Part shown: piece by piece, positions 7,851 through 17,365 of the stretch
Layout: every line of letters starts with the position of its first letter
How positions within the stretch are numbered: position 1 is the first letter of the stretch
Assembly: GCA_964623625.1 (NCBI GenBank)
Contig: CAZUUJ010000011.1
Location: 3,172-67,171 of the forward strand
Length of the DNA: 64,000 nucleotides
Source: CAZLGM01 sp964623625
Lineage (GTDB): Bacteria; Desulfobacterota; Desulfobulbia; Desulfobulbales; Desulfocapsaceae
Direction of reading: 5' to 3'
Notes under the pieces: generated by a model
The model's database searches: none
What the model saw: only the letters and a program-made list of their open reading frames with translations
What the model was told of the DNA's origin: nothing
Position numbers and translations under genes: made by a program

Positions 7851-10502
7851 ATGAGCATACCTAAGCCACCCACGATTTACCGAAAAGATTATCAACCGGC
7901 ACCTTTTCTCATTGAGACTATTGACCTCTGTTTTCGATTGGAGAAGGAAAAGACAACGGTCAGCGCTAAAACCCGGTTTTTCAAGAATCCTTTAAACAAA
8001 TCGGAATCGGACAGCCTAATTTTGAACGGTGAACAACTGGTATTGAAGTCAGTCAAAGTAAACGGCAAAGAGTTGAATTCCAACGACTATACAGTAACTG
8101 ATTATGACCTCGAGATACGCCAAACAGGTAAGAGGTTTGAAACTGAGATAACAACCATAATCGATCCGGTAAACAATAGCTCCCTGGAAGGATTGTATCG
8201 GTCTTCCGGCAATTATTGCACTCAATGCGAAGCGGAAGGGTTTCGAAGGATAACGTATAGCATTGACCGGCCTGATGTGCTGGCCAGATATACCACAAGA
8301 ATAGAAGGGGACAGGGAAAGTTGTCCTGTTCTGCTTTCAAACGGTAATCTCACGGATCAGGGTGAACTTCCCGGGGGCAGCCACTATGCTGTCTGGCAGG
8401 ACCCATATCCCAAACCATGTTATCTCTTTGCCCTGGTTGCAGGCGACCTTGTCCGTCTCGAAGACCAGTTTTTTACCCGTTCAGGAAAGACAATCAATCT
8501 GCACTTCTATGTGGAAGAACGAAACAGAGAAAAATGTGATCATGCCATCCGTTCGCTGAAAAGGGCAATGAAATGGGATGAAGAGGTGTATGGTCTGGAA
8601 TATGATTTGGACTGCTATATGATTGTTGCCGTTGATGATTTCAATATGGGAGCCATGGAAAATAAGGGGCTCAACATCTTTAATTCAAAATACGTTCTGG
8701 CAACTCCTGAGACGGCAACAGATCAGGATTATCAGGGAATAGAAGGCGTGATAGCCCACGAGTACTTTCACAACTGGACCGGCAACCGGGTAACCTGCAG
8801 GGACTGGTTTCAGCTTTCATTGAAGGAAGGGCTTACCGTCTTCAGGGACCAGCAATTTTCAGCCGATATGCATTCGAAACCGGTCAAGCGGATCGAGGAT
8901 GTGCAGGTTTTACGAAACTACCAGTTCAAAGAGGACAGTGGACCGATGGCTCATCCGGTGCGTCCTGATTCTTATGTGGAAATCAACAATTTTTACACGG
9001 CCACCGTTTATAATAAGGGTGCTGAGGTCATCAGGATGATGTTTACCCTGCTTGGTTATCAATTGTTCCGAGCTGGAATAGATCTCTACTTTAAACGTTT
9101 TGATGGTCAGGCCGTAACCTGCGAAGACTTTATCCAGAGCATGGAAGCAGCATCTGGAAGGGACATGAAACAGTTTCGGCTCTGGTACAGCCAAGCCGGA
9201 ACCCCGATTCTTGTTGTTCAAGAGTTGTTTTCTAAGTCCAACCAAACGTATTCATTGACAATCTCACAGATAATTCCGGAAAAGAACAAAAAAAAGTGTC
9301 AGCCCTTTCATATTCCGATTCGTTTCGGGCTCCTTGATGCAGGGGGGAATGATATACAATGCCAGGGAGAGGTTGATGGTCAACAGATCAACAGTCATGA
9401 TACTTTCGAATTGAAGAAGGAGTCGCAGACAATTGTTTTTTGCCCGATCCCAAAAAAACCGGTTTTATCTTTTTTACGCTCTTTTTCCGCACCGGTCAAG
9501 GTAGAGCCTTTTCTGTCACGTGATGAGCTCGGCTTTCTAATGAAACATGACTCCGATTCCTTTAACAGGTGGGATTCGGCGCAAAGGTTTGCCGAATCAA
9601 TCATTATGGAACAGATCAACCAGTTGGCAACAGGTAAACCGCCAACTGTCGATGACCGATTTGTAAATGGATTTCGGGCCAATCTTTCAAACACAATTCT
9701 CGATAAATCTCTACTGGCGTTATCAATGCGGTTACCTGCTGAGACGTATCTGGCCGAACAAATGGAGGTGATTGATCCTGAAAATTTACACGAGTCAATA
9801 CGAAACACTCGTCGACAGCTGAGTCGTGAATTACGTGATGAGCTTATACAGGTCTATCATGAAAATTATGAAAAAGATTTTCAAATCAATCCGCTGAGTC
9901 TTGGCAAAAGAAGCCTGAAGAATGTGTGTCTTTATTATTTGATGGATCCCGATTGGTTCAGTGAGGAGGGGGTTGAACTCTGCTTCAAACAGTACAATCA
10001 CAGATCAAATATGACTGATGTTCTGTCCGCTTTTAAGCTGATCGTTCATGCAAATCATCCTGATAAACAACATATACTGGATGATTTCTACAGCCGTTAT
10101 CGGCATGACCCGCTGGTTGTTGACAAGTGGTTTTCGGTCCAGGCCACATCCGATCATCCGGATTGTCTTGAGACTGTGAAACAACTCACCAAACATCAAT
10201 CGTTTTCAGATAAAAATCCAAACAGATTGCGTTCACTCATAGGCGGATTCTGTTCAATGAACCACTTCTGCTTTCATGCTGGTGACGGTGCCGGCTATAG
10301 GTTCCTCCGTGAATGGATTCTTCATGTCGATGGTTTCAATCCGCAGATTGCAGCCAGGCTGGTTACGCCGTTGATTGGCTGGGAAAGATATGGGGATAGC
10401 AGAAAACGGTTAATGAGGAAACAGTTGGAACTCATTATCGATTCCGACAAGGTTTCTAAGGATGTCTTTGAAATTGTCAGCAAGAGCCTGCAGAAAGACT
10501 GA
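7851..10502 (+). CDS. pepN: Aminopeptidase N (M1 family)
   Basis: An 883-residue zinc aminopeptidase, of E. coli PepN length. The substrate N-terminus motif GAMENKG lies near residue 270. The zinc site is HEYFHNW (His303 first), with the second-half Glu about 19 residues on in LKEGLTVFRDQQF. The C-terminal half is the helical domain typical of PepN. It removes N-terminal residues from peptides in the cytosol; no signal peptide is visible. It stands alone, with dapL divergent upstream and a minus-strand gene convergent downstream. Confidence 0.95.
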   Translation: MSIPKPPTIYRKDYQPAPFLIETIDLCFRLEKEKTTVSAKTRFFKNPLNKSESDSLILNGEQLVLKSVKVNGKELNSNDYTVTDYDLEIRQTGKRFETEITTIIDPVNNSSLEGLYRSSGNYCTQCEAEGFRRITYSIDRPDVLARYTTRIEGDRESCPVLLSNGNLTDQGELPGGSHYAVWQDPYPKPCYLFALVAGDLVRLEDQFFTRSGKTINLHFYVEERNREKCDHAIRSLKRAMKWDEEVYGLEYDLDCYMIVAVDDFNMGAMENKGLNIFNSKYVLATPETATDQDYQGIEGVIAHEYFHNWTGNRVTCRDWFQLSLKEGLTVFRDQQFSADMHSKPVKRIEDVQVLRNYQFKEDSGPMAHPVRPDSYVEINNFYTATVYNKGAEVIRMMFTLLGYQLFRAGIDLYFKRFDGQAVTCEDFIQSMEAASGRDMKQFRLWYSQAGTPILVVQELFSKSNQTYSLTISQIIPEKNKKKCQPFHIPIRFGLLDAGGNDIQCQGEVDGQQINSHDTFELKKESQTIVFCPIPKKPVLSFLRSFSAPVKVEPFLSRDELGFLMKHDSDSFNRWDSAQRFAESIIMEQINQLATGKPPTVDDRFVNGFRANLSNTILDKSLLALSMRLPAETYLAEQMEVIDPENLHESIRNTRRQLSRELRDELIQVYHENYEKDFQINPLSLGKRSLKNVCLYYLMDPDWFSEEGVELCFKQYNHRSNMTDVLSAFKLIVHANHPDKQHILDDFYSRYRHDPLVVDKWFSVQATSDHPDCLETVKQLTKHQSFSDKNPNRLRSLIGGFCSMNHFCFHAGDGAGYRFLREWILHVDGFNPQIAARLVTPLIGWERYGDSRKRLMRKQLELIIDSDKVSKDVFEIVSKSLQKD

Positions 10503-10572
10503 TTGCGGCAGTGACAAAGAATAGTCTCAGGCTTTCCAGCTGTTGTACGTTGGCAATAGAAGGAGACGAGTA

Positions 10573-10851
10573 TCAATAATCTCGTTTATGACAGAACAGG
10601 CAGCGGTATTTGGGTGGATGGCCTTCCGACAGCGGGGCGTCACCCTCCGGAGAGTGACATTCTGTGCAGTACTTTTCGGCCTCTTTTTTTGATTTTATCT
10701 CAAAAAACCGTTTATGGTCTTCATCTTTTGGCAGGAAGGCGGTCGACTCTTCCGGTGCACGAAGAAGAAAGACCAGCAGTCCCCCGCAGACCAGAATGAA
10801 AATGATATTGAGAACAAGGATGTTTTTCTTTTTAGGTTGTTTATCAGTCAT
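10573..10851 (-). CDS. Small membrane-anchored protein with two c-type heme motifs
   Basis: A 92-residue protein starting at ATG 10851; a TTG three codons earlier has no better ribosome site. A basic N-terminus is followed by one membrane helix (ILVLNIIFILVCGGLLVFLL) and a linker. Two CxxCH motifs close the protein, YCTECH and CLFCH, separated by HPPKY, which offers a possible distal His ligand. This predicts a diheme c-type cytochrome facing the periplasm. It ends the terC / flavoprotein run, 54 bases after the flavoprotein. The partner is unknown; electron transfer to or from a membrane complex is an inference. Confidence 0.75.
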   Translation of the reverse strand: MTDKQPKKKNILVLNIIFILVCGGLLVFLLRAPEESTAFLPKDEDHKRFFEIKSKKEAEKYCTECHSPEGDAPLSEGHPPKYRCLFCHKRDY

Positions 10852-10905
10852 AAAACTCAAATTGGATTTGTTTTAATTTGTTAGTTACCACGGATGTTTA
10901 CAGGT

Positions 10906-11943
10906 TCACTGGTAAACAGCCATTTCCAGGTGATAGATTTTAATCAGACCAAGCCTAAGACCAAAACTGCCAAGCTCCGAAGCCAAAAGGTGAACAAATG
11001 GGGACCGGCCGCTTTTAAGAAAAACGTTGTAATAAAATCTGTGTTTGGCAGCTAATTTATTGATTGTTGTTTCCTCATGATCCGGGTTGATGATTGATTT
11101 GGCAACGATTTCCGCTGAAAGAATAGCCGGGTGAATACCCTCGCCGGTGAGGGGAGAGGCCAACCCTGCAGCATCGCCAATGAGAAATTTATTGCCGAAG
11201 CGGTATCCTTTATAATTGAAATTGATCAACTCTGCACGAGGTTGATGATTGTGTAAATCATAGCCCAGAGTCGAGGCCCATATGAGCAGGTTGTTTTTCA
11301 ACTCACTTGAAGAGATTACATCTCTGTCACCGTATGCGCCGATTGAGATAGTCTCTTTATGCGGGAATATCCAACCATAGCCGTTTTGAAAGTAGCGGGG
11401 CTCATAGTGCCACTCCATTTTGTCTACATTGCCGGGAATCTGATAGTTGATACCAATGGCCATCCGGTCCTTCCCAAGGTTACAGGTCCGTCTAACCAGT
11501 GAAGCGGAACCATCGGCCCCAACAACATGATCAAATGAGACAGCAAAGGTCTTACCGTTTTGTTTACTCTTGACCAGCAACTGGTTTTCATTAATGGAGA
11601 GTACATGATGGGAAGTGAGGAACTCAGCCCCGGCTATGCCGGCCTGCTTTGCCATATATTGACCAAGCGCTTTTCTGTTGATCGTGGCAATGATCGGTTC
11701 TGAAGAGGTGAGAGAAAAATCCTGAAAGCGGGTTTTAATAAACTGGGTTCGAAAGGATTTCTCGATAAGCTCTTTGGGCACTTTCTTCATAAAGCCGTGC
11801 ATTGTAATACCGCCTGCACACACCTTTGGCCCGATTTCTCTTTTGTGCTCAATGACCAGGCACCTGATTCCAGCCTTTGCCAGAATTTTAGCACAGGTTA
11901 AACCACCAGGTCCGGCTCCGATGATAACAACTGGATAAAACAT
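10906..11943 (-). CDS. Geranylgeranyl-reductase-like FAD-dependent oxidoreductase
   Basis: A 345-residue flavoprotein of the geranylgeranyl reductase / digeranylgeranylglycerophospholipid reductase family. The dinucleotide-binding motif is at the N-terminus (GAGPGGLTCAKILAKAG), the family CAGGI motif follows, and the second FAD motif is GDAAGLASPLTGEGI. Such enzymes saturate isoprenoid side chains (menaquinone tails, lipids) or act as uncharacterised dehydrogenases. The ATG overlaps the stop of terC (TAATG), so the two are translationally coupled. A small diheme protein follows. The link to a quinone or isoprenoid substrate is inference. Confidence 0.8.
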   Translation of the reverse strand: MFYPVVIIGAGPGGLTCAKILAKAGIRCLVIEHKREIGPKVCAGGITMHGFMKKVPKELIEKSFRTQFIKTRFQDFSLTSSEPIIATINRKALGQYMAKQAGIAGAEFLTSHHVLSINENQLLVKSKQNGKTFAVSFDHVVGADGSASLVRRTCNLGKDRMAIGINYQIPGNVDKMEWHYEPRYFQNGYGWIFPHKETISIGAYGDRDVISSSELKNNLLIWASTLGYDLHNHQPRAELINFNYKGYRFGNKFLIGDAAGLASPLTGEGIHPAILSAEIVAKSIINPDHEETTINKLAAKHRFYYNVFLKSGRSPFVHLLASELGSFGLRLGLIKIYHLEMAVYQ

Positions 11944-12698
11944 TAGTCTCCTTCGAACCCGGGTGGAGTGTTGCGGAGTTGGACCGGGCTGTGAACCTTA
12001 CGCAGTTTCATGTTGAGCAATTCGACAAAGACGGAAAAAGCCATGGCAAAGTAGATATATCCTTTTGGAATATGAAGATTGAAGCCTTCTCCGATAAGGG
12101 CCATTCCCACCAACATCAAAAAACTCAAGGCAAGGATTTTAACAGTAGGATGCTTCTCAACAAAGTCGGAAATAGAGCCGGCTAGAAAAATCATGACAAT
12201 GACTGATATCATTATGGCTGCCACCATGATAATCAGCTGATCAGAAAGACCGACTGCTGTAATGACTGAATCAAGAGAAAACACGATATCCAGCAGCATA
12301 ATCTGGATAATGACGGAGGTAAACGATGCCAATTTTTTTGTAGTACCATCTTCTTTGATTACGGGCCCTTCAAGGCTGTCATGGATTTCCAGAGTCGCTT
12401 TACCAAGAAGGAACAACCCTCCGCCGACAAGGATGATATCTCTTCCTGAGATGCCTTTATCAAAAAGAGTGATAAAGGGTTCCGTCAGCCTCATAATAAG
12501 AGTGATCGAGAATAACAACGCGATTCTGCTAATCATGGCCAGAGCCAGACCGATGTTCCGGCCTTTGGCCTGCAGATTTTCCGGTAATCTGGATGCCAGA
12601 ATGGCAATGAAAATGATGTTATCAATGCCAAGGACAATTTCAAGGGCGGTGAGTGTCAGAAAGGCCATCCAGGCATCTGGCGAGTAAAGTAGTTCCAT
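11943..12698 (-). CDS. TerC family integral membrane protein
   Basis: A 251-residue membrane protein with seven or so hydrophobic helices and the family signatures GIDNIIFIAIL near the N-terminus and DIVFSLDSVITAVG in the middle, whose buried acidic residues are the conserved core. TerC-family members (Alx, YceF, YjbE relatives) handle metal ions such as manganese or metalate secreted enzymes. Transcription continues into the flavoprotein gene through a one-base overlap. The physiological substrate here is not known. Confidence 0.9.
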   Translation of the reverse strand: MELLYSPDAWMAFLTLTALEIVLGIDNIIFIAILASRLPENLQAKGRNIGLALAMISRIALLFSITLIMRLTEPFITLFDKGISGRDIILVGGGLFLLGKATLEIHDSLEGPVIKEDGTTKKLASFTSVIIQIMLLDIVFSLDSVITAVGLSDQLIIMVAAIMISVIVMIFLAGSISDFVEKHPTVKILALSFLMLVGMALIGEGFNLHIPKGYIYFAMAFSVFVELLNMKLRKVHSPVQLRNTPPGFEGD

Positions 12699-12968
12699 TT
12701 TCTTTCAGTTTGAGGTTCGTTTGTAATGAAAACTAGTTGAATAATTTTCATTACTCCATTCGACCTAATTCTTCCAGGGGAAAATAAGGGGAGAGGAAAT
12801 GAGCAGGATAAACAAGATTAGAGATCGAACCAGTTGCTATGTTTCTTTACAATAGCAAGATCAGTTTTGCCATTACAGAAGAATAGAATGAAGGGACAAT
12901 TTCCTTTCAACCCAAGAAATTGGATTGCTGCGGCTCTCAGACTGGCAATGGCAATGAGGTTTGAGAGA

Positions 12969-13724
12969 TTATTCGGCAGTTAAGGCCGCTTTAATAAATT
13001 CCCGGTTCATCCTGGCGATATTGGATATGGAAATCCCTTTCGGACAGACCGCTTCGCATTCCTTTTCATTGGTACAGTTACCAAACCCCTCTTTGTCCAT
13101 AGCGGTGACCATGGCCAAAGCCCGGATTTTGCGTTCCGGCTGGCCTTGGGGAAGTAAAGCAAGTTGAGATATCTTGGCGCTGGTGAACAGCATGGCGGCA
13201 CTGTTTGGGCAGCTCGCAACACAGGCGCCGCAACCGATGCAGGCTGCAGCATCCATGGATTTTTCAGCAATATCTGAAGGGATAGGGGTGGCGTTGCCAT
13301 CGGGTGCGCCGCCGGTATTAACCGAGACATAGCCACCAGCCTGGATGATCCGGTCAAAGGCCGAGCGATCGACAACCAGGTCTTTGAGAATGGGAAAAGC
13401 GCGGGAGCGAAACGGTTCAATGTAGATGGTATCCCCATCTTTAAAATGACGCATATGAAGTTGACAGAGGGTGGTCTCCTTTTCAGGTCCATGGGCAACA
13501 CCATTGACAACGGCACCGCACATACCGCAGATGCCTTCTCGGCAGTCATGATCAAAGGCAACGGGATCGACTCCTTCAACAGTTAATTTTTCGTTGAGCA
13601 CATCAAGCATTTCTAAAAACGACATATCTGTCGAAATGGAATCCAGAGAATAATTTTCCATTTTTCCAGGTGAGTCGGTGTCTTGTTGTCTCCAGATCAG
13701 AAGGTGTAGATTGATCGTTTTCAT
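12969..13724 (-). CDS. sdhB: Succinate dehydrogenase / fumarate reductase iron-sulfur subunit
   Basis: A 251-residue electron-transfer subunit. The [2Fe-2S] site is CREGICGMCG plus a later Cys, the [4Fe-4S] site is CIGCGACVASC, and the third cluster uses CTNEKECEAVCPKGI. It carries electrons between the flavin of SdhA and quinone at SdhC. It follows sdhA by seven bases, and the order sdhC-sdhA-sdhB matches the menaquinone-linked type B complexes of Bacteroidota, Campylobacterota and sulfate reducers. Direction (succinate oxidation or fumarate reduction) cannot be fixed from sequence. Confidence 0.95.
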   Translation of the reverse strand: MKTINLHLLIWRQQDTDSPGKMENYSLDSISTDMSFLEMLDVLNEKLTVEGVDPVAFDHDCREGICGMCGAVVNGVAHGPEKETTLCQLHMRHFKDGDTIYIEPFRSRAFPILKDLVVDRSAFDRIIQAGGYVSVNTGGAPDGNATPIPSDIAEKSMDAAACIGCGACVASCPNSAAMLFTSAKISQLALLPQGQPERKIRALAMVTAMDKEGFGNCTNEKECEAVCPKGISISNIARMNREFIKAALTAE

Positions 13725-13731
13725 ATCGTCT

Positions 13732-15657
13732 CTATTTATATGATCGCTGGGTTAATGTAACATTTTCAAACTGAAGATTTTCTTTGTGCATAATCGGGTC
13801 TTTATCCTGTCCGGTATACTGCCAAACGGAAACATGGGAGTAGTTGTGGTCATCCCGTTTGGCTTCCTGTTCCTCGGTCTGGCTTTCTTCACGCAAGTGA
13901 CAGCCGCACGATTCCTTCCTTTCAAGGGCATCCCGAATCATTATTTCACCAAATTCGATGAAGTCTGCAACCCGGCCGGCCCGCTCAAGAGATTGATTGA
14001 GTTCCTGCCCGGTTCCGGGAACATGGACCCTGGACCAGAATTTTTCTTTTATTTCTGGTATTATCGCAAGAGCCTCCTCTAAACCATGTTGATTCCTTGC
14101 CATGCCACAATGATCCCATAACAACTGGCCGAGTTCCTTATGCACCTGGTCGATGGTCAGACTACCCGATGACTTGGTTTGTATCGTCAGAAGTCTTTCA
14201 ATTCTGTCCTTGGCTGCTTGTAATCCATCGGTAAAAGCACCATCGGATTTGTTGACCGTTTCGAGCGTATTGGAGCCAAGATAGTTGCCGATGGAATATG
14301 GGGCAACGAAGTAACCGTCGGCCAGACCCTGCATGAGTGCAGAGGCGCCAAGGCGGTTGGCACCGTGGTCGGAGAAGTTGCATTCGCCAAGAGCAAAGAG
14401 GCCAGGAATGGTCGTCATCAGATTATAGTCAACCCAGAGACCGCCCATGGTGTAATGAACTGCCGGATAGATGGTCATCGGTTCTTTCATCGGGTCAACA
14501 TCGGTGATCTTCTCATACATCTGGAACAGGTTGCCGTATTTTTTAAGGATGGTCTCTTCCCCGTCCCTGTCTATAGCTTCTTGAAAATCAAGGTAAACAG
14601 CCAGACCTGTATGACCAACACCTTTACCTTGATCGCATTGTTCCTTGGCGTTTCGTGAGGCTACATCACGGGGAACAAGATTGCCGAAACTGGGATATTT
14701 ATTTTCCAGATAGTAATCACGCTCACTTTCCGGGATGTCGGCCGGCTCTCTTCTATCACCCGGTTGCTTTGGTACCCATACTCTTCCATCATTGCGCAGA
14801 CTTTCGCTCATCAAGGTGAGTTTCGACTGAAAATTTCCGTGAACCGGTATGCAGGTAGGATGGATCTGAACAAAACATGGGTTGGCAAAACAGCCGCCTT
14901 TTTTATAAGCACGCCAGGCGGCGGTCACATTTGATGCCATGGCATTGGTTGACAGGAAATACACATTGCCGTAACCACCGGTGGCAAGCATGACGGCATC
15001 AGCACAATGGGCCTCGAGTTTGCCGGTAACAAGATCGCGGGTAATTATTCCCCTGGCCCGGCCGTTCACAAGAATCACATCCATCATTTCTCTGCGGCTG
15101 TACTGTTTGACCCGACCACTGTTCACCTGCCTCATCAGGGCAGAATAGGCTCCAAGGAGAAGTTGCTGGCCAGTCTGGCCTCGGGCGTAAAAAGTTCGGG
15201 ATACCTGGGCTCCACCAAATGAGCGGTTGGCAAGGGTGCCACCATATTCTCTGGCAAAGGGAACTCCTTGAGCGACACACTGGTCAATTATATTGGTTGA
15301 CAGTTGGGCCAACCTGTACACATTGGCCTCCCTGGAACGAAAATCGCCGCCTTTAATAGTATCGTAAAACAACCGCTGTATGGAATCACCGTCATTCTGG
15401 TAATTTTTGGCAGCATTTATCCCTCCCTGGGCGGCAATGGAATGACCGCGCCTGGGACTGTCGGAGATACAGAAAGAGGCGACATTATACCCTTGTTCTC
15501 CCAAGGAGGCGGAAGCCGAAGCACCGGCAAGTCCTGTGCCCACTACAATGATCTTGTATTTTCTGCGATTGGCGGGATTAACCAGTTTATTCTGAAAACG
15601 GTGGTTATCCCACTTTTGGCTCAGTTCTCCCTCGGGAACGAATGATTGAAGGTTCAT
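13732..15657 (-). CDS. sdhA: Succinate dehydrogenase / fumarate reductase flavoprotein subunit
   Basis: A 641-residue flavoprotein, the catalytic subunit. It has the GTGLAGASASASLGEQG nucleotide motif, the His that carries covalent FAD in RRGHSIAAQGGINAA, the FVQIHPTC segment, and the active-site region ALGECNFSDHGANRLGAS. The length and the C-terminal REESQTEEQEAKRDD stretch fit the Bacteroides/Wolinella-like type B group rather than the roughly 590-residue mitochondrial-like group. It sits 87 bases after sdhC and 7 before sdhB in one operon. Confidence 0.95.
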   Translation of the reverse strand: MNLQSFVPEGELSQKWDNHRFQNKLVNPANRRKYKIIVVGTGLAGASASASLGEQGYNVASFCISDSPRRGHSIAAQGGINAAKNYQNDGDSIQRLFYDTIKGGDFRSREANVYRLAQLSTNIIDQCVAQGVPFAREYGGTLANRSFGGAQVSRTFYARGQTGQQLLLGAYSALMRQVNSGRVKQYSRREMMDVILVNGRARGIITRDLVTGKLEAHCADAVMLATGGYGNVYFLSTNAMASNVTAAWRAYKKGGCFANPCFVQIHPTCIPVHGNFQSKLTLMSESLRNDGRVWVPKQPGDRREPADIPESERDYYLENKYPSFGNLVPRDVASRNAKEQCDQGKGVGHTGLAVYLDFQEAIDRDGEETILKKYGNLFQMYEKITDVDPMKEPMTIYPAVHYTMGGLWVDYNLMTTIPGLFALGECNFSDHGANRLGASALMQGLADGYFVAPYSIGNYLGSNTLETVNKSDGAFTDGLQAAKDRIERLLTIQTKSSGSLTIDQVHKELGQLLWDHCGMARNQHGLEEALAIIPEIKEKFWSRVHVPGTGQELNQSLERAGRVADFIEFGEIMIRDALERKESCGCHLREESQTEEQEAKRDDHNYSHVSVWQYTGQDKDPIMHKENLQFENVTLTQRSYK

Positions 15658-15744
15658 GGTGATCCATAGGTAAAATGAATAATGGTGATTGATGGTCGGA
15701 ATTATTTCAGGTCTTCTTTATCACAACGAGGTTGAGTCCTCTTA

Positions 15745-16377
15745 TCAACTGAGTAGAAATAAAAGTGGAATTCCTCCAAACAGAACAAGCAGCAAAACGG
15801 CAATTCCATAGGTGAACCGGGTAATAAAGTTGTTATAACGAGGATGGTTAACACCAAAGGTCTGCAGCATGCTGAATATGCCATGACTGAGGTGGACAGC
15901 CAGAACAACAAAAGAGATCAGATAAAAGAAGGAGATGGGAAACTGACTCAACTTGAGATCGACCAGTTGAGAAATCGGCATATCTCCTTTATTGAGGGTG
16001 AAAGCCCAGACATGAATAAGAACAAAGATTAGGATAAAAGCTCCGCTGTAGATCATTGTCCTTGAGGCCAGGGAATTAGTAACAACCCTCTTTGATACTT
16101 GATATCTAGAGCTTTTCGCCGAACTGTTCTGAAAAAAGAGAATAATTCCGGTTGATACATGAAGCACAAAAAGGATAAGTATGGACAAACTGAAAACAGC
16201 GACAATGATCGGATGGCTGTGCAGAGTGTCGGCATATTGTTGAAAGTTCTGTTTGCTCAGATACAGGGTGGCATTACCTGCTGCATGGCTGAACAGAAAG
16301 AGAAGCAACAGGCTGCCGCTTGCGGCCATGATCAGTTTTTTGCCGATTGATGAAGAAAAAATAGGGTATTTTTTCAT
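15745..16377 (-). CDS. sdhC: Succinate dehydrogenase cytochrome b subunit
   Basis: Membrane anchor of the complex, 210 residues from ATG 16377. A TTG 12 bases further upstream extends the frame but lacks a ribosome site, while GGAATC precedes the ATG. Five hydrophobic helices are visible, with His in each of the heme-binding zones (FSHAAGN, LHVSTG, LIHVWAF, VHLSHG), as expected for a diheme cytochrome b that reacts with menaquinone. It is the first gene of the sdhCAB operon and is divergent from gph. Confidence 0.9.
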   Translation of the reverse strand: MKKYPIFSSSIGKKLIMAASGSLLLLFLFSHAAGNATLYLSKQNFQQYADTLHSHPIIVAVFSLSILILFVLHVSTGIILFFQNSSAKSSRYQVSKRVVTNSLASRTMIYSGAFILIFVLIHVWAFTLNKGDMPISQLVDLKLSQFPISFFYLISFVVLAVHLSHGIFSMLQTFGVNHPRYNNFITRFTYGIAVLLLVLFGGIPLLFLLS

Positions 16378-16509
16378 GATCGATTCCAATTAATGGTGGT
16401 TAATACGGTCCGGTTTATCCGGTTTCCAATAACAAGGTGGGGTTACTCATATTCTATTTTGGATAGAAGCGAAAGTAAATTCAATAAAAGAAAATTATAA
16501 GGAAAGGTT

Positions 16510-17166
16510 ATGTTCTATAAGGGGATAATATTCGATCTTGACGGTACCTTGGTCGACAGTCTTGAGGATCTGGCTAATGCGGGAAATAGTGTGTTGGAAA
16601 AGAACGGGCTTAAAATACATCCGGTAGAAAAATATCGATATTTTGTTGGTGACGGTCTGCGAACACTGATTGAGAGGATAGCTCCTCAATTTCAGGATGA
16701 TAACCAAAAAGTTGCTGAATTGATGTTGGAGTTCGAACAAATATATACTAGCAGTTGGAAAGAAAAAAGCCGGTTATATGCGGGGATACCTGAATTGATA
16801 CGTATTCTGAAAGAAGGGGGTGTACAGCTTGCGGTTTTTTCAAATAAACTACATAGTTTCACTCAACTGATCATAGATGAATTTTTTGATGAGACTGTGT
16901 TTGCGGCCATCCGGGGCCAACAGGAGGGAGTTGCTAAAAAACCCGATCCCAAGGGTGTGTTTCTTATATGTAAAAGTCTCGGGCTTGCGGTAGATGAAAT
17001 GGTTTTTGTCGGCGATTCAGCAACTGATATGCGCACGGCAAAAAATGCCGGAATGAAAAGTATAGGTGTGGAGTGGGGTTTTAGGGACCGACAGGAACTT
17101 CAAGAAAATGGAGCCGATTGGATTGTTGGACAGCCAAAAGAGATTTCCGAAATAGTATCTGGTTGA
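16510..17166 (+). CDS. gph: Phosphoglycolate phosphatase-like HAD hydrolase
   Basis: A 218-residue haloacid dehalogenase phosphatase. Motif I is FDLDGTLVDS with the nucleophile Asp, motif II is the AVFSNK region, motif III the Lys in AKKPDP, and motif IV FVGDSATDMRTAKNAG. The cap insertion and length match Gph, which hydrolyses 2-phosphoglycolate, but PpaX/pyrophosphatase relatives look similar. AAGGAAAGGTT precedes the ATG. It is monocistronic between divergent sdhC and a convergent acyltransferase gene. Confidence 0.85.
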   Translation: MFYKGIIFDLDGTLVDSLEDLANAGNSVLEKNGLKIHPVEKYRYFVGDGLRTLIERIAPQFQDDNQKVAELMLEFEQIYTSSWKEKSRLYAGIPELIRILKEGGVQLAVFSNKLHSFTQLIIDEFFDETVFAAIRGQQEGVAKKPDPKGVFLICKSLGLAVDEMVFVGDSATDMRTAKNAGMKSIGVEWGFRDRQELQENGADWIVGQPKEISEIVSG

Positions 17167-17207
17167 AATAAATGTCACCGTACTTCGGGTAGCGCAGCTT
17201 TTCCCTA

Positions 17208-17277
17208 TGGTCATTTGCTGTTTAAAACTGGTGCCAGTTCAAGCGGGAACACAGGAAGATTCCTGCCCAAATGACCA
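17208..17277. repeat. Seventy-base element of nested inverted repeats
   Basis: A 10-bp outer inverted repeat (TGGTCATTTG at 17208-17217, CAAATGACCA at 17268-17277) encloses two further perfect palindromic arms: ACTGG-TG-CCAGT near 17228 and CAGGAA-GA-TTCCTG near 17252. Folded as RNA or single-stranded DNA this gives a three-way junction. It lies between convergent genes. It has no T-run typical of a terminator; it could still protect or end transcripts, or be a small repeat element. Confidence 0.5.
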
Positions 17278-17365
17278 GAGAACACAACCGAACTTGTCTC
17301 ATTGGAATGGTTTTCAGAACTTTTCCAAGAGCAGTTCAACCTGTCTCCTAATTAAATGCAGCCAA

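Noticed and set aside
9395..9808. A 137-codon minus-strand frame inside pepN
   Set aside because: It lies wholly opposite a well-conserved gene and has no ribosome site or recognisable motif.
12262..12687. A 141-codon plus-strand frame inside terC
   Set aside because: It mirrors the codon pattern of the conserved membrane gene on the other strand.
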